From an uncultured Alphaproteobacteria bacterium (GTDB lineage: Bacteria > Pseudomonadota > Alphaproteobacteria > Bin95), in assembly GCA_913060845.1 (NCBI GenBank), contig CAJXVF010000246.1:1-5108 (forward strand): a stretch of 5,108 nt of DNA, given 5' to 3'. Below are positions 1-5,108 of this stretch, piece after piece. Within the stretch, counting starts at the first letter, position 1. Each line of letters begins with the position of its first letter. The position numbers and the translations under genes are program-made. The notes under the pieces are model-generated. The model was not told the origin of the DNA. It ran no database searches and saw only the letters and a program-made list of their open reading frames with translations.

Positions 1-44
1 CACCTCTCTATTCGTCGGCAGCGTCAGATGTGTATAAGAGACAG
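1..44 (+). other. Illumina Nextera adapter, i5/P5 side (non-biological)
   Basis: This is sequencing-library sequence, not genome. Bases 1-3 (CAC) match the end of the P5 oligo. Bases 4-11 (CTCTCTAT) match the i5 index I recall as S502/N502. Bases 12-25 (TCGTCGGCAGCGTC) are the Nextera read-1 adapter, and 26-44 (AGATGTGTATAAGAGACAG) are the 19-bp Tn5 mosaic end. Every base of the block is accounted for in the order of a finished library molecule, so native DNA begins at 45. The mosaic end supplies an ATG at 28 that runs in frame into truB and gives it a false N-terminus. Confidence 0.98.
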
Positions 45-45
45 G

Positions 46-903
46 TCCACGGATGTATCGAACATCATCAAGCGTATGGCGCTGGGTGCTAAATGCGGCC
101 ATGGCGGTACGCTTGATCCGCTTGCGACTGGCCTTTTGCCCATCGCCCTTGGCGCTGCGACCAAAACTGTGCCTTACGCAATGGATGGCCGCAAAGCCTA
201 TCGCTTCCGTCTTCGGTGGGGTGAGGCGCGGGATACCGATGATTCCGATGGCTCCATTATCGAAACATCTGACAAACGCCCTACCCGCGATGAGATTGAA
301 GCGGCATTGCCGGCTTTCCGCGAGCTCATATCCCAGGTGCCGCCTAAGTATTCCGCCATTAAGGTTAAAGGTGCTCGTGCCTATGACCTCGCCCGTGAGG
401 ACGAGGAATTTGAGCTTGCGGCGCGTGATATTCAGATTTTCCGCTTTGAATTAGCGGAGATGAATGACGACGATTCTGCTGACTTCCTGGTTGATTGTGG
501 GAAGGGCGGCTATATGCGCAGCCTTGCTCGTGATTTGGGCCAAGCGCTTGGCTGTCTGGGCCACATAGCGGCGCTGCGCCGCACACGGGTTGGGCCGTTT
601 ACGCTCGACCACGCCCAGGAACTCGAATATGTCAAAACTCTAGGCCGCATCAATGATGTGTGCCCTGTGTTGCTACCGGTTAAGACCGCGCTGGACGACA
701 TCCCGGCGTTGGCCGTTTCCGATAGTGAAGCGGCGGATCTGCGTAATGGACGCACGCTCCGCCTTCTGCGCAAAGGCGATCTTGAACGACTCCCAGACGT
801 CGATGACGGCAAGGAGTTCCGGGTTGAAGCATCTGGCAGGCTGGTTGGCCTGGCGCGCTTTGAAGCCGGCGAGGTCAAATCATCCCGCGTGCTTAACCTC
901 TAA
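46..903 (+). CDS. truB: tRNA pseudouridine(55) synthase TruB, 5'-truncated by contig end
   Basis: TruB isomerises uridine 55 in the T-loop of most tRNAs to pseudouridine in the cytoplasm and also acts as a tRNA-folding chaperone. The first native whole codon is at 46. An apparent start at 28 would add six residues (MCIRDR) encoded wholly or partly by adapter. Numbered from that false start, the signature GHGGTLDPLATG lies at 24-35, with catalytic Asp30 (codon 115-117). RWGEARDTDDSDG follows at 63-75, VPPKYSAIKVKGARAYDLAR at 104-123, and GGYMRSLARDLG with LRRTRVGPF at about 160-191. A small C-terminal PUA-like part (GRLVGLARFEAGEVKSSRVLN) covers about 225-291. The catalytic Asp is residue 48 in E. 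coli TruB, so roughly 20-30 N-terminal residues are missing, including the usual KPxGxTS segment. The truncation is an assembly edge, not a pseudogene. The TAA stop at 901-903 lies 13 bases before rpsO, implying cotranscription. Confidence 0.97.
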   Translation, partial: STDVSNIIKRMALGAKCGHGGTLDPLATGLLPIALGAATKTVPYAMDGRKAYRFRLRWGEARDTDDSDGSIIETSDKRPTRDEIEAALPAFRELISQVPPKYSAIKVKGARAYDLAREDEEFELAARDIQIFRFELAEMNDDDSADFLVDCGKGGYMRSLARDLGQALGCLGHIAALRRTRVGPFTLDHAQELEYVKTLGRINDVCPVLLPVKTALDDIPALAVSDSEAADLRNGRTLRLLRKGDLERLPDVDDGKEFRVEASGRLVGLARFEAGEVKSSRVLNL

Positions 904-916
904 CTAGGAGAAGCCG
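888..916 (+). promoter_or_regulatory. rpsO ribosome-binding site inside a possible hairpin
   Basis: The rpsO Shine-Dalgarno AGGAG is at 906-910, six bases before the ATG at 917. The same RNA can fold back on the end of truB. C888-G889 pairs with C915-G916, U890 bulges, GCUU 891-894 pairs with AAGC 911-914, AA/AG forms a 2x2 internal loop, and CCU 897-899 pairs with AGG 906-908 around a six-base loop containing the truB stop. This would hide the ribosome-binding site. The Shine-Dalgarno call is firm. The hairpin is hand-folded and only moderately stable. S15 represses its own translation through leader structures in E. coli, so an operator here is plausible but unproven. Confidence 0.5.
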
Positions 917-1186
917 ATGTCGATTACCCAAGAACGTACCGAAGAATTGGTCAAAGAATTTGGCCGTGGCGAGAACGATACTGGTTCCCCCGAGGTCCAG
1001 ATCGCAATTCTTACCGAACGCGTCCGCAATCTGACGGAGCATATGCTGACCCATAAGAAGGATCTGCATTCCCGCCGTGGCCTGATCGCCATGGTCGGCC
1101 AGCGCCGTCGTCTGCTGGATTATTTGAAACGGAAAAGTAATGACCGCTATCAGGCCATCCTGAAAGCGCTTGAACTGCGCCGCTAA
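917..1186 (+). CDS. rpsO: 30S ribosomal protein S15
   Basis: S15 is a primary-binding protein of the 30S subunit. It binds the helix 20/21/22 junction of the 16S rRNA central domain, nucleates assembly of the platform (S6, S18, S11), and forms an intersubunit bridge with 23S rRNA. The 89-residue product has the standard bacterial length. It is all-helical and highly conserved: [16 protein letters not shown] at 21-36, [18 protein letters not shown] at 39-56 and [13 protein letters not shown] at 59-71. The rRNA-contacting residues His42, Asp49 and Ser52 (E. coli His41, Asp48 and Ser51 without Met) are present. The ATG at 917 is fixed by an AGGAG six bases upstream and by the canonical N-terminus. 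The gene follows truB by 13 bases and precedes pnp, as in most proteobacteria. A strong stem-loop begins 13 bases after its TAA stop. It looks intact and ordinary. Confidence 0.99.
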   Translation: MSITQERTEELVKEFGRGENDTGSPEVQIAILTERVRNLTEHMLTHKKDLHSRRGLIAMVGQRRRLLDYLKRKSNDRYQAILKALELRR

Positions 1187-1199
1187 GGCGACGAAGACG

Positions 1200-1230
1200 G
1201 AAACGGGCGGCCCAAAAGGTCGCCCGTTTC
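1200..1230 (+). terminator. Strong stem-loop after rpsO (terminator/attenuator)
   Basis: GAAACGGGCG at 1200-1209 pairs perfectly with CGCCCGTTTC at 1221-1230. The helix extends inward by G1210-U1220, C1211-G1219 and C1212-G1218, giving 13 pairs around a five-base CAAAA loop. The tract after it is short (TTT inside the stem, then CTAT), so termination may be partial and allow read-through into pnp. It occupies the place of the E. coli rpsO terminator between rpsO and pnp. It could equally act as a 3'-end barrier to exonucleases. Confidence 0.8.
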
Positions 1231-1292
1231 TATGCGACTGGCTTCATCTGGAGCTGGCGAACGGGCGTTTGCAAAGGCAGGCGCTGAACACA

Positions 1293-1310
1293 AGGCCTCA
1301 ACGGAGGCCT
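1293..1310 (+). promoter_or_regulatory. Hairpin in the pnp leader
   Basis: AGGCCTC at 1293-1299 pairs without mismatch with GAGGCCT at 1304-1310 around the four-base loop AACG, a compact seven-pair hairpin 66 bases before the pnp ATG. In E. coli, RNase III cuts a leader stem of pnp mRNA and PNPase then destabilises its own transcript. This hairpin could serve a comparable purpose, but seven pairs is short for RNase III alone. The structure is clear in sequence; the role is inference. I found no convincing promoter in 1231-1376, although pnp often has its own. Confidence 0.5.
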
Positions 1311-1357
1311 GGGAATACGTCGTGCGCGGCATTAGGGCCGGGGACGAACGTTTCCCG

Positions 1358-1366
1358 AAGGAAGGA
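1358..1366 (+). promoter_or_regulatory. pnp ribosome-binding site
   Basis: The purine-rich run AAGGAAGGA ends ten bases before the ATG at 1377 and supports that start. It contains two overlapping GGA cores. The first can pair with UUCC at 1352-1355 (GGAA 1360-1363, loop CGAA), a weak four-pair stem that would leave the second core mostly free. Confidence 0.75.
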
Positions 1367-1376
1367 AAATACATAG

Positions 1377-3497
1377 ATGTTTAATATTGTCCGCAAGGAA
1401 ATGCAGTGGGAGGGCCGTACCCTCACGCTCGAAACGGGCCGTATTGCCCGTCAGGCACATGGCTCCGTTCTCGCCACTTATGGCGATACAGTTGTGCTTT
1501 GCGCCGTGACCGCTGAGCGCACACCGCGCCCCGGCCTCGATTTCTTCCCGCTGACGGTTCACTACCAAGAAAAAGCCTATGCGGCTGGCCGCATCCCAGG
1601 TGGCTTCTTCAAACGTGAAGCCCGTCCGAGCGAAAAAGAAACACTGACGTCCCGCCTGATCGATCGTCCGATCCGTCCGCTGTTTGCGCCCGGTTTTAAG
1701 TGCGAAACACAGGTAATCGCAACCGTCCTCTCCCACGATATGGAGAATGATCCGGACATGCTGGCAATGATCGCGGCGTCTGCTGCGTTGACGATCTCTG
1801 GCGTGCCATTCCTCGGGCCCATTGCTAACGCCCGCGTTGGTGAAATTGACGGCGAGCTTGTTGTTAACCCGACGCTCGAACAGATGGCGACCAGCACGCT
1901 TGATCTTGTCGTCGCCGGCACCACTGAAGGTGTGATGATGGTCGAATCCGAAGCTCATGAGCTTTCGGAAGAGCGTATGCTTGAAGCCGTTGTGAAGGGC
2001 CACACGTCCTTCCAGGCTGTCATCGATCTCATCATTGATCTTGCCGAAGACAGTGCCAAAGAGCCTTGGCCCGCACCGCAGGCCCCAGCTGGCCAAGATG
2101 CAATGCGTGCCAAGCTTGAAGCGATGGTGTCCGATGATATCAAAGCGGCTTATGGCATCACGGAGAAACTGGCGCGTCAGACCGCTGTCGGTGCTGCCAA
2201 GGCGAAAGCCATGGAAGCCATCGAAGCTGAGGACGGTGACACTGGTCTCGCCAAAGGCGTGTTGAAAGACCTCGAGAAGGATATCGTTCGTAACTCCATT
2301 CTCGATACAGGCAAGCGCATCGATGAGCGCGACACGAAGACCGTTCGCCCAATTGTTTCAGAAGTTGGCGTGCTGCCGCTTTCTCACGGGTCTGCGCTAT
2401 TCACACGTGGTGAAACTCAGGGCCTGATCGTCTGCACACTCGGCACCGGATCTGACGAACAGATCATGGATCGGTTGGAAGGCGAGATGCGGGAACGCTT
2501 CCTGCTGCACTACAACTTCCCTCCATACTCTGTTGGTGAAGCTGGTCGTATGGGCCCTCCTGGTCGCCGTGAAATCGGCCACGGCAAGCTTGCATGGCGC
2601 GCGCTGCGCCCAATGCTGCCTGCCCACGAAGATTTCCCGTATACGATCCGCTGCGTTTCGGAGATCACTGAATCCAACGGTTCCTCCTCCATGGCGACTG
2701 TCTGCGGCAGTTCCCTTGCGATGATGGATGCGGGTGTGCCCTTGAAGGCTCCGGTCGCAGGTATCGCGATGGGCTTGATCAAAGAAGGCGACCGTTATGC
2801 GGTGTTGTCCGACATCCTGGGTGATGAAGATCATCTCGGCGATATGGACTTCAAAGTCGCTGGTTCAGAAAACGGCATTACGTCCCTGCAGATGGACATT
2901 AAGATCACGTCCATTACAGCAGAGATCATGCAGATTGCACTGGAGCAAGCTAAAGACGGCCGGCTCCACATTCTGGGCGAAATGTCTAAGGGCCTCGGCC
3001 ACGCACGGACCGAAGTTAGCTCCAATGCACCACGCATCACGACGATGAAAGTGCCGCGGGAGAAAATTCGCGACGTTATTGGTTCCGGCGGCAAGGTCAT
3101 CCGCGAGCTGGTCGAATTGACCGGCGCGAAGATCGACATTGAAGACGACGGCACGATCAAGATCGCGGCGACTGACCCAGCAGCAGCAGAGGATGCGCAG
3201 CGTCGCATTCATGCCATCGTTGCTGAGCCAGAAGCTGGCATGATCTACGACGGTAAAGTCGTCAAGATCATGGACTTCGGCGCTTTCGTGAACTTCCTAG
3301 GCCCCAAAGACGGTCTGGTGCACATCTCTGAGATGCGCCCGGGTCGGGTTCGCTCCGTGACCGATGTCGTCAACGAAGGCGATGCGGTTAAGGTGAAGTG
3401 CCTTGGTTTCGATGATCGTGGCAAAGTTCGCCTGACGATGAAGAACATCGATCAGGAGACTGGCGAAGAAGTCGAGCCAGCTGCTGAAGAAGGCTAA
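1377..3497 (+). CDS. pnp: Polyribonucleotide nucleotidyltransferase (PNPase)
   Basis: PNPase degrades RNA 3' to 5' using phosphate, releasing nucleoside diphosphates, and can run in reverse to add tails. It works as a trimer, often with RNase E in a degradosome. The 706 residues match the usual length of about 700. The first RNase PH domain spans about 10-145 ([12 protein letters not shown] 77-88, [11 protein letters not shown] 93-103), followed by a helical linker (about 150-300) and the second, catalytic RNase PH domain (about 310-545). This holds [13 protein letters not shown] at 432-444 for phosphate binding and [12 protein letters not shown] at 482-493, with Asp485, Asp491 and Lys493 matching E. 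coli Asp486, Asp492 and Lys494. A KH domain (about 555-615, GSGG 569-572) and an S1 domain (about 620-690, [24 protein letters not shown]) bind RNA. A short acidic tail ends the protein. All catalytic residues are intact. The start MFNIVRKE is typical of the family and has a good ribosome-binding site. Confidence 0.99.
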   Translation: MFNIVRKEMQWEGRTLTLETGRIARQAHGSVLATYGDTVVLCAVTAERTPRPGLDFFPLTVHYQEKAYAAGRIPGGFFKREARPSEKETLTSRLIDRPIRPLFAPGFKCETQVIATVLSHDMENDPDMLAMIAASAALTISGVPFLGPIANARVGEIDGELVVNPTLEQMATSTLDLVVAGTTEGVMMVESEAHELSEERMLEAVVKGHTSFQAVIDLIIDLAEDSAKEPWPAPQAPAGQDAMRAKLEAMVSDDIKAAYGITEKLARQTAVGAAKAKAMEAIEAEDGDTGLAKGVLKDLEKDIVRNSILDTGKRIDERDTKTVRPIVSEVGVLPLSHGSALFTRGETQGLIVCTLGTGSDEQIMDRLEGEMRERFLLHYNFPPYSVGEAGRMGPPGRREIGHGKLAWRALRPMLPAHEDFPYTIRCVSEITESNGSSSMATVCGSSLAMMDAGVPLKAPVAGIAMGLIKEGDRYAVLSDILGDEDHLGDMDFKVAGSENGITSLQMDIKITSITAEIMQIALEQAKDGRLHILGEMSKGLGHARTEVSSNAPRITTMKVPREKIRDVIGSGGKVIRELVELTGAKIDIEDDGTIKIAATDPAAAEDAQRRIHAIVAEPEAGMIYDGKVVKIMDFGAFVNFLGPKDGLVHISEMRPGRVRSVTDVVNEGDAVKVKCLGFDDRGKVRLTMKNIDQETGEEVEPAAEEG

Positions 3498-3510
3498 GTT
3501 TGAAGCAGGA

Positions 3511-3545
3511 ATTCGGGGTGGCGCACTGGACGCGCCGCCCCGAAT
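3511..3545 (+). terminator. Strong stem-loop after pnp (probable terminator)
   Basis: ATTCGGGGTGGCGC at 3511-3524 pairs with GCGCCGCCCCGAAT at 3532-3545 around the seven-base loop ACTGGAC. It gives 14 pairs, all Watson-Crick except one G-U. It starts 13 bases after the pnp TAA. There is no U-rich tract after it (GTCCTACC follows), so it is not a classical intrinsic terminator on this strand. It may block 3' exonucleases, work with Rho, or terminate less efficiently. It separates the RNA-metabolism genes from the oxidoreductase gene. Confidence 0.7.
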
Positions 3546-3565
3546 GTCCTACCTCAATTACGGTT

Positions 3566-3577
3566 AATACCAATACC
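3566..3577 (+). repeat. Tandem AATACC x2 upstream of the oxidoreductase gene
   Basis: Two exact adjacent copies of AATACC lie in the 51-base stretch between the post-pnp stem-loop and the next start codon, where any promoter for that gene would have to be. The A/T-rich core TTAATAC is the best -10-like element here, but no convincing -35 box sits at the right distance. Two six-base copies can occur by chance, so the role is unknown. Confidence 0.3.
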
Positions 3578-3596
3578 TGATGGGTGACGTCCGCAG

Positions 3597-4991
3597 ATGA
3601 TCGTACAGCCTAAAATGATATCTGGCGCTGAGACCCTGCCCCTTGTTGAGGGCGGGAAGGGCGTGTCGGCAACGAATGGCGTCAGCGCTGGCGCTTGGGC
3701 GCGTGCTGGCGGCGTTGGTACGGTTTCCGCCGTGAATGCTGATAGTTTCACGGAAAATGGTGAACTTATACCGCAGCTCTATTTTGGCCGTACCCGCAAG
3801 GAACGCCATCAAGAACTGGTGGCCCATGGCGTACGTGGTGCGATCCACCAAGCGCGGACAGCCTATGAAAGTGCGAACGGTAATGGCCGTATCCACATCA
3901 ACGTGCTCTGGGAAATGGGCGGCGCTGAGGAAGTGCTGCACGGTGCGCTTGCTGGTGCGAAGGGCTTGATTCATGGCGTCACATGTGGCGCTGGGATGCC
4001 TTACAAGATCGCGCAGATCGCTGCCTCATATGGCGTGCATTATTACCCGATTATTTCATCCGCTCGCGCATTCCGTGCGCTATGGAAGCGATCTTATCAC
4101 AAGTTTGAAGACTGGCTTGGCGGTGTTGTCTATGAGGATCCGTGGCTTGCTGGCGGTCACAACGGCCTGTCCAATAGCGAAGATCCGTTGAAGCCCGAAG
4201 CGCCGCGCGCTCGTGTGGCTGAACTTCGCAAAGTCATGAACGCGGCTGGATTGAATGAAGTTCCAATTATCATGGCAGGCGGCGTTTGGCGCTTGGATGA
4301 ATGGGCCGATTGGATTGATGATCCAGAGATTGCGCCCGTCGCATTCCAATTCGGAACGCGGCCTTTGTTGACTGAAGAAAGCCCGATTCCAGAAACTTGG
4401 AAGTCGCGCTTGCCTCATTTGAAGTCGGGCGACATTAGCCTCAATAAATTCAGCCCTACCGGTTTCTATTCGTCTGCTGTCCGCAACGACTTCCTAGACA
4501 GTCTAGCAGCGCGATCAGCTCGTCAGGTCGCTTATTCCGTTGATCCAGTTGGCGATCATGTTGTGGAATTGGCGGTTGGGGCGCGCGGTCGGAAGGTCTT
4601 CCTGACCGCACATGAGAAAGAGTTGGCTGAAGGCTGGATGGCCGAAGGCTATACAGAAGGCATGCGTACGCCTGACTCGACCATGGTTTTCGTGACACCA
4701 ACGGCAGCGCGCGAAATCCATACGGACCAAGTTGCCTGCATGGGCTGCCTATCGCAGTGCCGGTTCTCAAACTGGTCAGAAGGCGAGAAGGGTACGACGG
4801 GGCGCAAGCCTGATCCGCGATCCTTCTGCATTCAGAAAACGCTTCAAGCGATCGCCCATGGTGAGCGGCCTGAAGACAACTTGATGTTCGCTGGTCATAA
4901 CGCCTACCGGTTCTCTGAGGACCCTTGGTATGCGAACGGATTTGTGCCGACAGTCAAGCAACTCGTTGATCGTATACTGACCGGCCAGTAG
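3597..4991 (+). CDS. Nitronate monooxygenase / NAD(P)H-dependent flavin oxidoreductase family protein
   Basis: This is a predicted cytoplasmic FMN-binding TIM-barrel protein of the 2-nitropropane dioxygenase/nitronate monooxygenase family, which also includes FabK-type enoyl reductases. Family marks in order are GGVGTVSA at 38-45, GVTCGAGMP at 127-135, AGGHNG at 185-190 with His188 at the position of the family's catalytic histidine, MAGGV at 226-230 and QFGTRPL at 251-257 for the FMN phosphate. At 464 residues it is about 100 longer than classical nitronate monooxygenases. The extra C-terminal part carries Cys381, Cys384, Cys388 (CMGCLSQC) and Cys411, a possible iron-sulfur or zinc site. An in-frame TGA at 3585-3587 rules out a longer start. 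GGGTGA at 3582-3587 is a weak ribosome-binding site, and Met7 (3615) has none. There is no signal peptide or membrane segment. I recall similar long alphaproteobacterial proteins annotated as nitronate monooxygenase. Substrate is unknown, and nitronate oxidation should not be assumed. Confidence 0.88.
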   Translation: MIVQPKMISGAETLPLVEGGKGVSATNGVSAGAWARAGGVGTVSAVNADSFTENGELIPQLYFGRTRKERHQELVAHGVRGAIHQARTAYESANGNGRIHINVLWEMGGAEEVLHGALAGAKGLIHGVTCGAGMPYKIAQIAASYGVHYYPIISSARAFRALWKRSYHKFEDWLGGVVYEDPWLAGGHNGLSNSEDPLKPEAPRARVAELRKVMNAAGLNEVPIIMAGGVWRLDEWADWIDDPEIAPVAFQFGTRPLLTEESPIPETWKSRLPHLKSGDISLNKFSPTGFYSSAVRNDFLDSLAARSARQVAYSVDPVGDHVVELAVGARGRKVFLTAHEKELAEGWMAEGYTEGMRTPDSTMVFVTPTAAREIHTDQVACMGCLSQCRFSNWSEGEKGTTGRKPDPRSFCIQKTLQAIAHGERPEDNLMFAGHNAYRFSEDPWYANGFVPTVKQLVDRILTGQ

Positions 4992-4997
4992 GCAACT

Positions 4998-5014
4998 ATT
5001 GGCGTTAAGCCAAT
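4998..5014 (+). terminator. Weak hairpin after the oxidoreductase gene
   Basis: ATTGGC at 4998-5003 pairs with GCCAAT at 5009-5014 around the loop GTTAA, six bases after the TAG stop. Six pairs with no following U tract make a weak candidate terminator. The rest of 4992-5063 shows no gene or other clear feature before the adapter. Confidence 0.35.
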
Positions 5015-5063
5015 TACTTCCTGCAAATAGCTGGAATTTCAATTCAACCGCGCTATCTTCTGT

Positions 5064-5108
5064 CTGTCTCTTATACACATCTCCGAGCCCACGAGACCTC
5101 TCTACATC
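5064..5108 (+). other. Illumina Nextera adapter, i7/P7 side (non-biological)
   Basis: Bases 5064-5082 (CTGTCTCTTATACACATCT) are the reverse complement of the Tn5 mosaic end. Bases 5083-5097 (CCGAGCCCACGAGAC) are the read-2 adapter, 5098-5105 (CTCTCTAC) match the i7 index I recall as N707, and 5106-5108 (ATC) begin the P7 oligo. Native DNA ends at 5063. With the left block this shows the contig ends are read-through adapter joined on by the assembler. Any reading frame entering this block is artificial, including a minus-strand one that would begin MYKRQ. Confidence 0.98.

Noticed and set aside
26..44. Tn5 mosaic ends at both contig ends, as if the 5-kb piece were a transposon
   Set aside because: The ends are the engineered 19-bp mosaic end joined to Illumina adapters and indices. 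There is no transposase gene, and the interior is a housekeeping gene cluster.
46..903. truB as a decayed or N-terminally deleted gene
   Set aside because: The frame is open and all visible catalytic motifs are intact. The missing start coincides exactly with the adapter junction, so it is a contig-edge truncation.
1170..1376. Small + strand open frame of 68 codons across the rpsO-pnp gap
   Set aside because: It starts inside rpsO, runs through the stem-loop and pnp leader, has no ribosome-binding site and resembles no known protein. The region is better explained as RNA structure.
1231..1376. A dedicated pnp promoter in the leader
   Set aside because: TTTGCA at 1268-1273 was considered as a -35 box, but no acceptable -10 element lies 16-18 bases downstream. 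One may exist, but the sequence alone does not support it.
1332..2096. Minus-strand open frame of 254 codons opposite pnp
   Set aside because: It is antisense to the strongly conserved first domain of PNPase, has no recognisable protein motif and no clear ribosome-binding site. It is a coding shadow of GC-rich codons.
2397..2834. Minus-strand open frame of 145 codons opposite the PNPase catalytic domain
   Set aside because: It mirrors a universally conserved coding region on the + strand, and the translation is low-complexity and unfamiliar.
45..5063. A novel multi-gene system (defence, mobile or biosynthetic)
   Set aside because: The native DNA holds three core RNA-metabolism genes in conserved order plus one flavin oxidoreductase. 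There are no phage, toxin-antitoxin, CRISPR, integrase or repeat-array signs.
4776..5078. Minus-strand open frame of 100 codons beginning MYKRQ
   Set aside because: Its start lies in the right adapter and its body is antisense to the 3' end of the oxidoreductase gene. MYKRQ is adapter-encoded.

Overview
This window reads as one complete assembled contig from an alphaproteobacterium. Bases 1-44 and 5064-5108 are not biological. They are untrimmed Illumina Nextera library ends: P5 tail, i5 index, read-1 adapter and 19-bp mosaic end on the left, and mosaic end, read-2 adapter, i7 index and P7 tail on the right. The native DNA is therefore about 45-5063. The alphaproteobacterial assignment is an inference. 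It rests on the character of the PNPase (start MFNIVRKE, short acidic tail after the S1 domain), on a 464-residue nitronate-monooxygenase-like protein of a type I associate with Alphaproteobacteria, and on moderately GC-rich coding sequence. I cannot name the genus.

All four genes are on the + strand. Left to right: truB (tRNA pseudouridine-55 synthase; its 5' end is cut off by the contig end and replaced by adapter codons), rpsO (30S protein S15, complete) 13 bases later, a 190-base gap with a strong stem-loop and a second hairpin, pnp (polynucleotide phosphorylase, complete), a 99-base gap with another strong stem-loop, and a complete flavin-dependent nitronate monooxygenase/enoyl-reductase-like gene. 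About 70 native bases with one weak hairpin follow before the right adapter.

truB-rpsO-pnp is the conserved downstream part of the proteobacterial nusA-infB-rbfA-truB-rpsO-pnp cluster. It joins tRNA modification, small-subunit assembly and RNA decay. The rpsO ribosome-binding site can fold with the end of truB, and the pnp leader has hairpins between the rpsO stem-loop and the pnp start. Both arrangements fit the autoregulation known for these genes in E. coli, though it is not demonstrated here. The fourth gene has no obvious link to RNA metabolism and is probably a separate unit.

No mobile element, CRISPR array, tRNA/rRNA gene, defence system or other novel multi-gene system is visible. 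The main practical result is the adapter contamination, which creates a false start for TruB. The most interesting biology is the cysteine cluster in the long C-terminal part of the nitronate-monooxygenase-like protein and the RNA structures around rpsO and pnp.
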